The notes: a model not told the origin generated them from the letters alone. A DNA stretch of 19,783 nucleotides from Candidatus Methanophagaceae archaeon (GCA_013374505.1 QENJ01000048.1:1-19783); one strand, 5' to 3'; shown: positions 1-8,626, numbered from the stretch's first letter. Numbers and translations are program-made.

Positions 1-386
1 CGCGCGACTTCGCCTACTATCGGATTAAACCGCTCGATGTGCCCCACGCCCACGATTAGCGACTTAGTTTCTATTAAATTTAGTAAAGCCTCGCCCTCTT
101 TCGTAGTCAATGTGATTGGCTTCTCTATCAAGCAATGAACTCCCTGTTCTAGTGCCGCCTTAGCCGTATCAAGATGAAAACGTGTCGGTACACAAATACT
201 TACCAGATCCACACGCGCCAGAAGCTCGTCCATAGTGTCACAGACAATAGCATCAAACTCTTTCGCACTTTTTACCGTCTCCTTATCAACATCAAATACG
301 TAAACCTCGTCAACCGCCTTTAGCTCGGAATAGACTCGCACATGGTTCTTCCCCATTATTCCCGCGCCTATAACGCCCGCTTTCAT
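1..386 (-). CDS. Gfo/Idh/MocA family oxidoreductase, N-terminal part (cut by window edge)
   Basis: Reading the minus strand from the ATG at 386 gives an open frame that leaves the window at base 1, about 128 residues. It begins MKAGVIGAGIMGKNHVRVYS, a Rossmann NAD(P)-binding glycine motif (GxGxxG) right at the N-terminus. Near residue 95 is the EKP motif (LIEKPITLT), whose lysine is the conserved catalytic/substrate-contact residue of this family, followed by GVGHIERFNP. The family oxidises or reduces hydroxyls on sugars, nucleotide sugars and inositols with NAD(P). The substrate cannot be told because the C-terminal domain lies outside the window; a nucleotide-sugar dehydrogenase role is common in archaea but is inference here. 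It shares strand with the MATE gene, 121 bp away. Confidence 0.88.
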   Translation of the reverse strand, partial: MKAGVIGAGIMGKNHVRVYSELKAVDEVYVFDVDKETVKSAKEFDAIVCDTMDELLARVDLVSICVPTRFHLDTAKAALEQGVHCLIEKPITLTTKEGEALLNLIETKSLIVGVGHIERFNPIVGEVA

Positions 387-507
387 AAACAACAGCCTCT
401 ATTTGAATAATGTTTCTGCACTAAATTAACTCTTTCATAAACGGCACAAAAACAGTAAAAATAGTAAATCTTGTAGTGGTGAAAAGAGCAAAGCGTGGGG
501 GCATTGT

Positions 508-1878
508 TTAATTCGCCGTTTCTCCCATCAACCCTTGTATATACAACCGGGCCCATGCGAACGCGACTGCGGGACCTATGACGTTTGCGACAACCAAACC
601 CCACCATACGCCATTCAAACCTAGATTGAAGTTGAAAGCGAATAGAGCGGCAAATAAAGGTGTCAGAATTAGCGTGCGCAAAACCGTGAGAATCAGTGCG
701 TACATCCCTTTTCCCGTTCCTTGAAATAGCGAAGACGAGAGCATACCAAATGATACTGAGGGGTAGAAGAGACAGATTATCCTGAGAAAGAATGTTAGTT
801 CCGAGGCTATATGTTCCATGCCGTCCGCTTGTGTAAATATCGCCGCGATCTGAGGTGCAAGAATGAAGGTTGCCACACCTATAACCGACTCTATAATGAG
901 GCCTAGCTTTGTTGCGTAGAGATGCACAATATTTACCTTATCAAACGAGCGAGCACCAAAAGCAGCCCCGGTTACCGATACAACGGCAGTAGCGATGCCC
1001 ATCAACGGTAATATCGCAATCGTTACCACTCGCCACCCCGTAGAGAATACGGCTACGCCATCGGTGCTGTCTACCTGTACTATTATGAGATTCATTATCA
1101 ACAGGGTTAACGACATAGAAATCTGCATCACAGCAGCAGGCAGGCCAACCCTGAAAATATCCTTTACAATGTCTTTATCAAATTTGAAATCATCGAACTT
1201 GAAGGATACGTACGTGTCCTTTTTGAAAAGCAACCAGTTCAGCATGATAATAGATGTAATGGCCAGCGATACGATTGTGGCCCATGCCGCACCTGCAACT
1301 CCCAGACCAAAAGAGTATATAAAAATCGGGTCCAATATAATATTCAGACCCGCACCCAGAGTCATTGCGTACATGGCTCGCCGGGCGTCCCCTTCACCAC
1401 GCAGTATAGCATTTGCTATGTTAGTGAAAAAGATGAATATACTACCGGCGAAGATAATTCGTGCATAGGCTATAGCCATATCCGCCGTATTACCGGCACC
1501 TATCAGGACAAATAGCTCGTCTGTAAAGGCATAAAACGGTATGGTAAAAAGAACAGTGAGCAACAACATCATAATGAGTGCATGAACTGCCACGTTGTCG
1601 GCACCCTTCTTATCCTGAGCACCAATCCTACGGGATATTGCCGACCCAGCACCTATACCCAAGCCATTTGACAGCCCAATAACCAGGAAGAAGAAGGGGA
1701 AGACGAAACCGATAGCGGCAAGTGCGTCTGCACCAAGACCAGAAACCCAAACAGCATCAACAAGATTGTAGATCGTCTGCATTGACATAGCCGCGATCAT
1801 AGGTAATGCAAGCTTGATAACTGCTTTTTTCGGATCGCCAAGTAAAGTCTCCACACCTACCGTTTTCTTGTTGTACAT
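508..1878 (-). CDS. MATE family multidrug/Na+ antiporter
   Basis: This 456-aa integral membrane protein has the length and hydrophobic pattern of MATE exporters (about 12 helices in two bundles). Family-typical features are the N-terminal LGDPKKAVIKLALPMIAAMS stretch, then TIYNLVDAVWVSGLGADALA in the first helices, and the ILRGEGDARRAMYAM segment ending the first half. These proteins expel cationic compounds across the cytoplasmic membrane using H+ or Na+ gradients; the substrate here is unknown. The start at 1878 is supported by an AGGAAAG Shine-Dalgarno-like stretch about 8 nt upstream. No partner gene is adjacent: the radical SAM gene lies 164 bp upstream on the same strand, and that gap shows no gene. 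Confidence 0.93.
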   Translation of the reverse strand: MYNKKTVGVETLLGDPKKAVIKLALPMIAAMSMQTIYNLVDAVWVSGLGADALAAIGFVFPFFFLVIGLSNGLGIGAGSAISRRIGAQDKKGADNVAVHALIMMLLLTVLFTIPFYAFTDELFVLIGAGNTADMAIAYARIIFAGSIFIFFTNIANAILRGEGDARRAMYAMTLGAGLNIILDPIFIYSFGLGVAGAAWATIVSLAITSIIMLNWLLFKKDTYVSFKFDDFKFDKDIVKDIFRVGLPAAVMQISMSLTLLIMNLIIVQVDSTDGVAVFSTGWRVVTIAILPLMGIATAVVSVTGAAFGARSFDKVNIVHLYATKLGLIIESVIGVATFILAPQIAAIFTQADGMEHIASELTFFLRIICLFYPSVSFGMLSSSLFQGTGKGMYALILTVLRTLILTPLFAALFAFNFNLGLNGVWWGLVVANVIGPAVAFAWARLYIQGLMGETAN

Positions 1879-2042
1879 ACACTCTTTCCTGTTATTCCTC
1901 TCTCTTTCTAACTCGTACCTAAAGCATAACTTTGTTCCTTTATTCCGCTTTCTTCTATTTCCGGGATAATCTCAATTGGGGCTGCTACCGGCAGGAGATA
2001 AGACACGTAAAAGTAGATAACGCAGAATAAAGCAGAATGACG

Positions 2043-3263
2043 TCACGTCATGAAGTTCCGGGATATGTCTATAACCCTACTCCATCTCCGGTAATCCCGC
2101 AGCTTCCACGCCTCTGCCTTCTTCAAATCAGAAATACCACATACCGGCGTTTCATCTGCGAAATGGCATTTCAAACAATTACCGGCACAACCTTCTACCG
2201 GCTCAAACCTCTCGCTCCTTCCTTTTCGCACATAAATCGGTACATCCACACCCTCGCAATTATTCGAACTCATGAACTCACGGTTTAACCCTCTAACCCG
2301 CTTCCCACCAAGCGACTCAAACTCCATACAGAGACTCATCGTCACCTGGTTTCGATCACAAATCTCGCGCATCGTGCCAAACAACTTTCTACGATATTCG
2401 ATATTAGCATGACGCCGCCCGCTCATCGTCTCCGTATATATCCGTTCAAGCACATGTTTTTGTATTCCGAACCTTGTCTCCAGCGCATCATAAAAATCAC
2501 GTTTCAAAGCACCCGGGACATCCACACAACTCGTGATTATATGTGTTGCACCCGCATCTACCACTCGCTTCACCAAATCCGTCAAATCGCTCTTAACGTC
2601 AGTCACATACGGTATTACCGGGTCAATTCGGCACACTGCGATTTTATCTGCATTCGCAAGCCGTTCTATATTACGTACCAGCACATCCGTTGACGCACCA
2701 CCAGCCATTAGCCGCTGCCGCTTATCTTCGTCCAGTGTAAGTATAGAAACTTCACCAAACGAATGCTCTTGCTTTTTTAGCAGTTTTATTGCTGTGTCGC
2801 TTACTCTGCCCTTTGTTGTGAACTGTATCGGTATGTTCCGGTCAACGAACTCTTTTATTATACGCTCGCTCAAGCCATATAGTTCATTTAGCTGCTGAAA
2901 CGGGTCCGTAACAGGAGAAAGATACCCGCAGCTCGCAACCCGTAACCCGTCCAGTTGCATCGCCACACTCTTATCAAAATCCTTGAATACTGCAACCACA
3001 CCTTTCTCGCGGAAGACATTGAAGTAGCCACCAGACGCATGCGAATAACAAAACAGGCAGTTATGGCTGCAACCATTATAAGGGTTAATCAATAGCTTTT
3101 CGGCTGTGCATTCTCGGTTGCCTTCGGGTTCTATACAATTCCACCATCCGTTCAGCTCTTTATTCGACTCGACTAAAATATGCGGTATTGGTGTGGGTAT
3201 GACCTCGAATTGCCGGGATGCCCGGCCGAATTTTACGGTTATCCTGTTGTGTTTACCGCTCAT
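2043..3263 (-). CDS. Radical SAM protein, spore photoproduct lyase-like (COG1533 type)
   Basis: With the start at 3263 the product is 406 aa and begins MSGKHNRITVKFGRASR. The radical SAM cluster motif CxxxCxxC is seen as C65-SHN-C69-LF-C72 within NPYNGCSHNCLFCYSHASGG, the arrangement of SplB/COG1533-like proteins. More cysteines sit near the C-terminus (CAGNCLKCHFADETPVC) and could bind a second Fe-S cluster. The reaction is presumably SAM cleavage to a deoxyadenosyl radical; the substrate is unknown. The frame is open upstream to 3479, but that would run into the divergent isomerase gene, and the extra N-terminus looks unlike the family. ATG at 3278 is an alternative start five codons longer. 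The gene ends in a TGACGTCA palindrome. Confidence 0.85.
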   Translation of the reverse strand: MSGKHNRITVKFGRASRQFEVIPTPIPHILVESNKELNGWWNCIEPEGNRECTAEKLLINPYNGCSHNCLFCYSHASGGYFNVFREKGVVAVFKDFDKSVAMQLDGLRVASCGYLSPVTDPFQQLNELYGLSERIIKEFVDRNIPIQFTTKGRVSDTAIKLLKKQEHSFGEVSILTLDEDKRQRLMAGGASTDVLVRNIERLANADKIAVCRIDPVIPYVTDVKSDLTDLVKRVVDAGATHIITSCVDVPGALKRDFYDALETRFGIQKHVLERIYTETMSGRRHANIEYRRKLFGTMREICDRNQVTMSLCMEFESLGGKRVRGLNREFMSSNNCEGVDVPIYVRKGRSERFEPVEGCAGNCLKCHFADETPVCGISDLKKAEAWKLRDYRRWSRVIDISRNFMT

Positions 3264-3322
3264 ATTGAGTAATATCATTTCTGATTGTAATAAGAGGTAT
3301 GCGAAGCAAAAAGTTATTCTTT

Positions 3323-3340
3323 TACAAACACGTTTTTGTA
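3323..3340. promoter_or_regulatory. Imperfect 18-bp palindrome between divergent genes
   Basis: The sequence tacaaacacgtttttgta matches its own reverse complement at 16 of 18 positions. It lies in the 94-bp space between the radical SAM gene and the isomerase gene, 17 nt before the isomerase start, so it could be an operator for either. A gaggg Shine-Dalgarno-like stretch for the isomerase follows. Function is inferred from position and symmetry alone. Confidence 0.3.
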
Positions 3341-3357
3341 GTATATGAGGGTTTGAA

Positions 3358-4095
3358 ATGACGACATGGACAAAGCTGAAGTTAGGAAATAAAACGTTTT
3401 CATCTGTGGTGCGAATACTGGGCGAGATGAAAGAAGTCGTATACGACAAACGGTTTTTAGCGACTGCGAATATGGACATGGAACTGTACTACATGTTCAG
3501 AGACGTATCGAAGCAAGACATGGACGCGGCTAGGATAAAAGCGCACGGGCTGAGATATGACATCACAATCATCCCACCGAATACGCTCGGCTCGGAATTA
3601 GTTAAAACCGCAGGACATTATCATCCCTTACTGCCTGACTCTAACCTAACATATCCGGAGATGTACGAGGTTTTGGAGGGCGAAGCGCATTATCTTTTGC
3701 AACGCCGAGCAGAGGGAACAGGCACAGAAAGAATAACAGATGTGATTTTAGTAAAAGCGAAAGAAGGCGATAAAGTCGTGATTCCACCCAACTATGGGCA
3801 TGTCACGATAAACCCCTCGGAAACGGTTTTAACGATGGCTAATTGGGTCGCAAGCGAATTTACCTCGATCTACGAGCCGATAAAAAGACGCTGCGGTGCT
3901 GCCTATTACGAACTGACCAATGGCGAATTAATAAAGAACGATAATTATGAGACGGTACCGGATATTAGAGTCATGAAGCCATCAGATACATGGCTAAAGG
4001 GAATAGAACTGAACAAAGAAGAGGAGATGTATGCACTAATCCGGGAACCCGCGAAACTGGCTTTCCTTACTAATCCCGCCCGGGTGTTCGCTTAA
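3358..4095 (+). CDS. pgiA: Glucose-6-phosphate isomerase, archaeal cupin type
   Basis: This 245-aa protein interconverts glucose 6-phosphate and fructose 6-phosphate in sugar metabolism in the cytoplasm. It belongs to the metal-dependent cupin family, unrelated to the common PGI fold. The metal-ligand pattern is visible: H87 and H89 in TAGHYHP, E101 in YPEMYEVLEG, and H148 in VIPPNYGHVT. Most cupin PGIs are about 190 aa. This one has a longer N-terminus (about 40 residues before the usual body) and a C-terminal extension (LREPAKLAFLTNP-like) of unknown use. The start at 3358 has gaggg seven bases upstream. The stop codon overlaps that of the convergent small gene by three bases. Confidence 0.92.
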   Translation: MTTWTKLKLGNKTFSSVVRILGEMKEVVYDKRFLATANMDMELYYMFRDVSKQDMDAARIKAHGLRYDITIIPPNTLGSELVKTAGHYHPLLPDSNLTYPEMYEVLEGEAHYLLQRRAEGTGTERITDVILVKAKEGDKVVIPPNYGHVTINPSETVLTMANWVASEFTSIYEPIKRRCGAAYYELTNGELIKNDNYETVPDIRVMKPSDTWLKGIELNKEEEMYALIREPAKLAFLTNPARVFA

Positions 4096-4481
4096 AAGTC
4101 CTCCCTATCTTCCATGCGTTCCGCAACAGCCATAAACAGATCTGCTAACTCCTTAAGCCTACCACCCACTTCTATCTTTTCTCCTGGCGCCATTTCAGAC
4201 AGGTCCATTTCCATTAGCGAGGAGAGATCCAGGAACCCCTCGAGAAGTGAATCCGCTTTATCTGATAATTCAGGGTCGGCATCTATTGCTATAAGCATTT
4301 CCAGGGGGTCACTTCGCTCAACCTTTCGCATGAAGCTGCCCAAATCGCCTACTTCTCCTTCTAGCTCACCCATCGTCACGTACAAATCACCAAATTTGTC
4401 CAAACCATATGCTACACGCTCCAAATCGTATTTAGATAGTTTCGGCTTTTTTTTCCTTCTACTATATCTACTATGCCTCAT
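4092..4481 (-). CDS. Small charged protein of unknown function
   Basis: I do not recognise this 129-aa protein. Its N-terminus is very basic (RHSRYSRRKKKPKLSKYD), followed by a mostly acidic, helical-looking body rich in Glu, Asp, Leu and Met. There are no cysteines or hydrophobic segments, so a cytoplasmic, perhaps nucleic-acid- or protein-binding role is possible. The start at 4481 is preceded by agggggt, a good Shine-Dalgarno stretch, which supports real translation. It runs convergently into the isomerase gene with overlapping stop codons and is divergent from argB, sharing a 106-bp promoter region with it. Its plus-strand shadow is Ser/Pro-rich and not credible. Confidence 0.7.
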   Translation of the reverse strand: MRHSRYSRRKKKPKLSKYDLERVAYGLDKFGDLYVTMGELEGEVGDLGSFMRKVERSDPLEMLIAIDADPELSDKADSLLEGFLDLSSLMEMDLSEMAPGEKIEVGGRLKELADLFMAVAERMEDREDF

Positions 4482-4515
4482 CGTTACCCCCTAATCACGG
4501 CTATGTTTATAATTG

Positions 4516-4538
4516 GGCAATTGCCTTAATATATCTTA
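4516..4538. promoter_or_regulatory. Divergent promoter region with a 10-bp palindrome and a TATA-like box
   Basis: The perfect palindrome ggcaattgcc (4516-4525) is followed by ttaatatatc, a TATA-like box about 55 nt before the argB start. On the other strand, ttataaac (about 4505-4512) could serve the small minus gene. The arrangement suggests one shared regulatory region for the divergent pair, with the palindrome as a candidate operator. This is inference from sequence pattern. Confidence 0.35.
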
Positions 4539-4587
4539 TCGGATTAAGTTTTTCTTAGCACATGTCCTATTATATAGACAAGCGCGT

Positions 4588-5451
4588 ATGAAGAAAGAAG
4601 AAGTACTTATAGAAGCGTTGCCGTATATCCGCAGATTCTACGGCTCGAAAGTGGTGATAAAGGTCGGCGGGCATGCGTTAGTTGACGAGAGCATCATGGA
4701 CTGTATCACGCAGGACATTGTTCTACTTAGATTCGTGGGTCTAAATCCTGTGGTTGTGCATGGCGGTGGTCCGGAGATAACGAGGATGATGGAGAAGCTG
4801 GGAAAGAAACCCAAGTTTATTGGTGGGCTTCGTATCACAGATGACGAAACGCTGGAGATAGCACGAATGGTACTCGTGGGTAGCGTTAACGAACGCATAG
4901 TATCGCTAATCGGGAAACACGGCGGTAAGGGCATCAGTTTGTCGGGTAACGATGGCAAGTTAATAATAGCGAAGAAGAAACGGAATCAGAATGTGGAAGG
5001 CGAGGAGATTGACCTCGGATGGGTTGGCGAAACAGAAAAGATAAACGTGGAAATAATTGATATTACAACAGCGCGGGATTATATACCCGTAATATCACCA
5101 ATCGCAGTGGATAATGCCGGAAACAGCTTTAACGTGAATGCCGATTCGGTTGCCGGTGAGATCGCGTGTGCAATAAATGCGGAGAAGCTGATATTGCTCA
5201 CTGACGTCCCGGGATTGTTACGGGATACCGCGGACAGTTCATCATTGATTCCGCAGGTGACACACGAAGAGATAAAAGAACTCATGGCAACGGGCGTTAT
5301 TGGCGAAGGAATGATACCAAAAATGGAGGGCTGTTTAAAAGCGACTTCGTGCGGCGTCACGGCACACATAATAGATGGCCGAAAACCTCATACCCTTTTG
5401 CTGGAGTTGTTCACGGATAAGGGCACGGGCACGATGATTTCGAGTCTGTAA
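4588..5451 (+). CDS. argB: Acetylglutamate kinase
   Basis: This 287-aa protein phosphorylates N-acetyl-L-glutamate with ATP, the second step of arginine biosynthesis, in the cytoplasm. Amino acid kinase motifs appear in order: KVGGHALVD (phosphate-binding lysine and glycines), VVVHGGGPEITRMMEKLGKK, FIGGLRITDDETLEIARMVLVG, the NVNADSVAGEIA substrate/nucleotide region, LLTDVPGL, and GMIPKMEGCLKA. Length is normal for ArgB. I chose the ATG at 4588 (MKKEEVLIEALPYIRRFYG) because family similarity begins there; the frame stays open 25 codons further but that stretch looks like promoter. The sister kinase for aminoadipate (LysZ) is a less likely reading. No other arg gene is adjacent. Confidence 0.93.
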   Translation: MKKEEVLIEALPYIRRFYGSKVVIKVGGHALVDESIMDCITQDIVLLRFVGLNPVVVHGGGPEITRMMEKLGKKPKFIGGLRITDDETLEIARMVLVGSVNERIVSLIGKHGGKGISLSGNDGKLIIAKKKRNQNVEGEEIDLGWVGETEKINVEIIDITTARDYIPVISPIAVDNAGNSFNVNADSVAGEIACAINAEKLILLTDVPGLLRDTADSSSLIPQVTHEEIKELMATGVIGEGMIPKMEGCLKATSCGVTAHIIDGRKPHTLLLELFTDKGTGTMISSL

Positions 5452-5570
5452 TCTTCAACAACCGGGTAATCGCGAATAACGCAGGGTTTAATCGCTTTTG
5501 TGTATTTGCGACTCGTAATACCCATTCTTTATTATGACACTTCCCGAATTTGTCGTGTGTAAATAACAAG
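5452..5570. repeat. 119-bp direct repeat, left copy
   Basis: This non-coding stretch begins at the argB stop codon and matches 19141-19259 over its whole 119 bp without a gap. I count 12 mismatches, about 90% identity. Both copies lie just downstream of a plus-strand gene (argB here, the PEGA gene there). It holds GC-richer blocks such as aacaaccgggtaat and cacttcccgaatttgtcg. It could be a dispersed intergenic element, a 3'-end/termination element, or the mark of an ancestral duplication. I find no ORF in it. Confidence 0.85.
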
Positions 5571-5589
5571 CCTCAAACCCCCCTGCAGC

Positions 5590-5655
5590 GGCTTTGCACT
5601 AAAAGTCCAATATTTTACCGACTTTAGGTGCAAAAGTGACTTTAAGTGCAAAGCC
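5590..5655. repeat. Iteron/hairpin element before the restriction-modification gene (left 36-bp repeat)
   Basis: Two direct iterons, tttaggtgc at 5623 and tttaagtgc at 5641, are spaced 18 bp apart. The stretch 5620-5655 matches 17209-17244 at 35 of 36 positions. A 19-nt inverted partner (5590-5608) pairs with 5637-5655 at 17 of 19 positions, so the RNA or DNA could form a long hairpin. It ends 22 nt before the enzyme start codon, so it may control that gene, and it is also the left border candidate of the island. Confidence 0.8.
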
Positions 5656-5677
5656 GATGATTATGTTAAAAAGATAG

Positions 5678-8563
5678 ATGACTTACACAAAAGAACAAGG
5701 AAAGCAAAAGATTAAGGAACTCGTTGAACGATTCCGGTATAATCTTGACGTTTACAAAAAGTCAACGTATAACGAAACACAGGTAAGGCGGGAGTTCATT
5801 GATCCTTTCTTTGACGCTCTGGATTGGGACGTAAGCAATAAACAAGGCTATGCAGAACAATACAAGGAGGTAGTTCACGAGGATACAATAAAAGTAGGGC
5901 GTTCAACCAGAGCACCGGATTACAGTTTCAGAATCGGCGGTCAAAGGAAGTTCTTTGTCGAAGCAAAGAAACCAGCAGTGAACATAAAAGAGGACGTCAG
6001 TCCTTCATACCAACTGAGACGGTATGCGTGGAGTGCAAAACTGCCATTGTCCATCGTAACGGATTTCGAGGAGTTATCGGTCTTCAACTGTCAGATCAAA
6101 CCAAATCCTACGGACAAACCCAGCATAGGTCGGATTGCATACTATACGTTTGACGAGTATCTCGATAAGTTTGACGAGATCTACGACATATTCTCAAAAG
6201 AAGCGATACTAAAAGGCAGTTTTGACAGATACGCACAGTCTACTAAAGGCAAGAAGGGCACTGCGGAAGTGGACCGCGAATTTCTGAAAGAGATAGAGAG
6301 CTGGCGTGAACTGCTGGCTAAGAATATCGCGCTTCGTAATCCTGATGTGTCCATCTACGAATTGAACTATGCAGTGCAGAAGATAATAGACCGGATAATC
6401 TTCTTACGGATTTGCGAAGACCGTGGAATCGAACATTATGGGCAGTTGCAAACGAGGGCAGAGGGTGATAAAGTTTATACGCACTTACTCAATCATTTTA
6501 AACTTGCAGAATCTAAATATAACAGTGGTATTTTCGATTTTGACGCCGATAAGATAACGCCCAGCTTGCATATTGATGACAAGGTCTTGAAGACGATTAT
6601 TCCGGATTTGTATTATCCAAAGTCGCCGTATGAATTTTCTGTGTTCGGCGTTGAAATCTTGGGTAACGTGTACGAGCAGTTCCTGGGTAAGGTCATCCGG
6701 CTGACCGCGGGGCATCAAGCAAAGGTGGAGACGAAGCCGGAGGTGAAAAAGGCGGGTGGTGTGTATTACACGCCGCAGTATATCGTTGAATATATCGTGA
6801 AGAACACGGTTGGTAAATTAGTTGAGGGGAAGACGCCGGAAGAGATTGCGGCGATAAAGATTCTGGATCCGGCATGTGGTTCCGGTAGTTTCCTTATTGG
6901 TGCGTACTCGTATCTGTTGCGGTATCATCTGGATTGGTACGTGAGTAACAAGCCGAAGAAGCACAAGAAAAACTTTTTAGGAAAAAGTTTTATCAAAAAC
7001 AAGGAGGCGATTTTTCAGGTTCGCGAGAATGAGTGGTACTTAACAACGGCTGAAAAGAAGCGGATTCTTTTGGACAATATCTTTGGCGTTGATATTGACC
7101 CGCAGGCGGTTGAAGTGACGAAAATGAGTCTGCTGTTGAAGGTGCTGGAGCACGAAAGCAGGGAGAGTATTGATCAGCAGGTGAAATTAGGGCTGGAGGG
7201 TGTGCTGCCGAATCTTGGGGATAATATCAAGTGCGGGAATTCGTTGATTGGGCCGGAATATTATGAAACGGTGCAGGAGACGTTGTTTGACGAGGAGGAG
7301 ATGAGACGGGTTAATGTATTTGATTGGAATGATGATGTGAAAGGGTTTGGGGAGATTATGAGAAAGGGTGGGTTTGATTGCGTTATTGGGAATCCGCCGT
7401 ATGGGGCATTTTTCGGGAAATCGGATAAGGCATACCTGCTCAAGCAATACAAAAATTGTCCATCATCTCTGGATAGTTACTTGCTGTTCTATGAGCGTTG
7501 TTTAGCGCATTTACTCAAGACCGATGGAGGTCTTGGTTTTATCACCCCTAACACATGGGAATTGATATTTTCAGCGGCACAATTCAGGGCATTCGTCTTG
7601 ACCAACTTTTGCATCAATGAAATTGTTCACTTTACACGCAAGATATTCAAAAGTGCCACGGTGGATTGTGAGATAGTAATCCTCCAGAATGTAAAACGAC
7701 AAGAGCATAAGGTGTTAGTAACCGTTCAATCCGAAAGCAAATCCCTGCAACATGAGATCCCACAATCGCTCTGGTTGTCTCCTATGAGAGATCCGTTCAA
7801 CATTCAGTTGACCGAAAGAGAACATGCCCTGCTCGCAAAGATTAATTCAGAATCAGTCCATGCAGATGATATTTTTTTGATTAAGAACGGAGTAAAACCT
7901 TTCGAAGTGGGAAAGGGAAAACCGCCACAAACAAGAGAAATTGCTCAGAAGAAACCCTATATTTCTGAAATTAAACGGGATGAAACATTCCGCCCACTTT
8001 TGCGTGGTAGTCTTATACAGCGCTATGTGAACTTTTGGAACGAAGATTACTGGATCAGTTATGGACCGTGGTTGGCAGCTCCTCGGAATTCCAAAATATT
8101 TGAAGCGCCAGAAAAGATTGTATGCCGACAAACCGGTGACCGGATTATCTGCACGCTGATTGACAACAAATTCATCTGTCGTAACAATCTTCATATCATT
8201 TTGCCCCAGGATTGTAACTACAACTTGAAATATATTTTGGGCATCCTGAATTCATCATTCTGCGATTTCTGTTATCGTGCAATTAATCCAGAGAAAGGAG
8301 AAGCTTTAGCTGAAATCAAAAAGCAACACCTTGGGCAACTGCCAATCCGCACGATAGATTTTTCCAATCCTGAAGAGGTAGCGCAGCACGATAAACTCGT
8401 TTCTTTGGTGGATAACATGCTCGAACTGCAGAAGAAATACCACGAGGTGAAAATGGAGCGAGATAAAGACCTTTATGAACGGCAGATAAGAATTGTTGAT
8501 GCGCAGATTGACAGGCTGGTTTATGATTTGTACGGGCTGACGGAGGAAGAGGTTGGAATATAG
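5678..8563 (+). CDS. Fused restriction-modification enzyme (type IIG/Eco57I-like, nuclease + N6-adenine methylase + specificity)
   Basis: The 961-aa protein carries restriction, methylation and target recognition on one chain. An N-terminal PD-(D/E)XK nuclease is visible: PD at 80-81 and E95-A-K97 in FFVEAKKP. The gamma-class N6-adenine methylase follows, with SAM motif I DPACGSGSF at 397-405 and catalytic motif IV NPPYG at 572-576. The last third (WISYGPWLAAPRN, then FICRNNLHIIL and YILGILNSSF) resembles the TaqI-like specificity domain, ending in a helical tail (LVDNMLELQKKYHEVKMERD to LYGLTEEEVGI). Expected role: cut unmodified foreign DNA and methylate the host site. All key motifs look intact. 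The last ~150 bp recur four times downstream. A hairpin/iteron element sits 22 nt upstream of the ATG. Confidence 0.93.
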   Translation: MTYTKEQGKQKIKELVERFRYNLDVYKKSTYNETQVRREFIDPFFDALDWDVSNKQGYAEQYKEVVHEDTIKVGRSTRAPDYSFRIGGQRKFFVEAKKPAVNIKEDVSPSYQLRRYAWSAKLPLSIVTDFEELSVFNCQIKPNPTDKPSIGRIAYYTFDEYLDKFDEIYDIFSKEAILKGSFDRYAQSTKGKKGTAEVDREFLKEIESWRELLAKNIALRNPDVSIYELNYAVQKIIDRIIFLRICEDRGIEHYGQLQTRAEGDKVYTHLLNHFKLAESKYNSGIFDFDADKITPSLHIDDKVLKTIIPDLYYPKSPYEFSVFGVEILGNVYEQFLGKVIRLTAGHQAKVETKPEVKKAGGVYYTPQYIVEYIVKNTVGKLVEGKTPEEIAAIKILDPACGSGSFLIGAYSYLLRYHLDWYVSNKPKKHKKNFLGKSFIKNKEAIFQVRENEWYLTTAEKKRILLDNIFGVDIDPQAVEVTKMSLLLKVLEHESRESIDQQVKLGLEGVLPNLGDNIKCGNSLIGPEYYETVQETLFDEEEMRRVNVFDWNDDVKGFGEIMRKGGFDCVIGNPPYGAFFGKSDKAYLLKQYKNCPSSLDSYLLFYERCLAHLLKTDGGLGFITPNTWELIFSAAQFRAFVLTNFCINEIVHFTRKIFKSATVDCEIVILQNVKRQEHKVLVTVQSESKSLQHEIPQSLWLSPMRDPFNIQLTEREHALLAKINSESVHADDIFLIKNGVKPFEVGKGKPPQTREIAQKKPYISEIKRDETFRPLLRGSLIQRYVNFWNEDYWISYGPWLAAPRNSKIFEAPEKIVCRQTGDRIICTLIDNKFICRNNLHIILPQDCNYNLKYILGILNSSFCDFCYRAINPEKGEALAEIKKQHLGQLPIRTIDFSNPEEVAQHDKLVSLVDNMLELQKKYHEVKMERDKDLYERQIRIVDAQIDRLVYDLYGLTEEEVGI
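8411..8563 (+). repeat. Tail repeat T1 (intact 3' end of the restriction-modification gene)
   Basis: This is the in-frame reference copy of a ~150-bp repeat coding for the C-terminal coiled-coil and LVYDLYGLTEEE tail of the enzyme. Homologous copies occur at 9522-9657, 10784-10935, 12645-12822 and 16870-17051. T4 and T5 start slightly further upstream and also match the ctttggtgga (LVD) stretch at about 8403-8412. Confidence 0.9.
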
Positions 8564-8584
8564 ATGAAGTTACCGCAGATTTGA
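8564..8584 (+). other. Possible hicA 5'-end scar after the restriction-modification gene
   Basis: Right after the enzyme stop codon comes an ATG-headed micro-ORF (M-K-L-P-Q-I-stop). Its first 19 bases match the first 19 bases of the hicA gene at 10557 at 16 positions. This may be what is left of a hicA gene that once followed the enzyme directly. The match is short and could be chance. Confidence 0.25.
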
Positions 8585-8588
8585 AAAA

Positions 8589-8597
8589 TCTTATATG
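8589..8597 (+). promoter_or_regulatory. TATA-like box for the TIR gene
   Basis: The stretch tcttatatg lies 30-38 nt before the ATG at 8627, the usual spacing for a leaderless or short-leader archaeal transcript. No clear Shine-Dalgarno follows. It suggests the TIR gene has its own promoter instead of relying on read-through from the enzyme gene. Confidence 0.5.
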
Positions 8598-8626
8598 CAA
8601 CCTCTGTCTTCTCTTTATGTAGACCA

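Noticed and set aside
995..1468. Plus-strand ORFs over the MATE and radical SAM genes (995-1468, 2037-2898, 3106-3348)
   Set aside because: These are shadows of well-supported minus-strand genes and have no motif or ribosome-binding site.
3264..3479. N-terminal extension of the radical SAM gene up to 3479
   Set aside because: It would overlap the divergent isomerase gene, and the extra residues look like translated promoter. The family-like sequence starts at 3263 or 3278.
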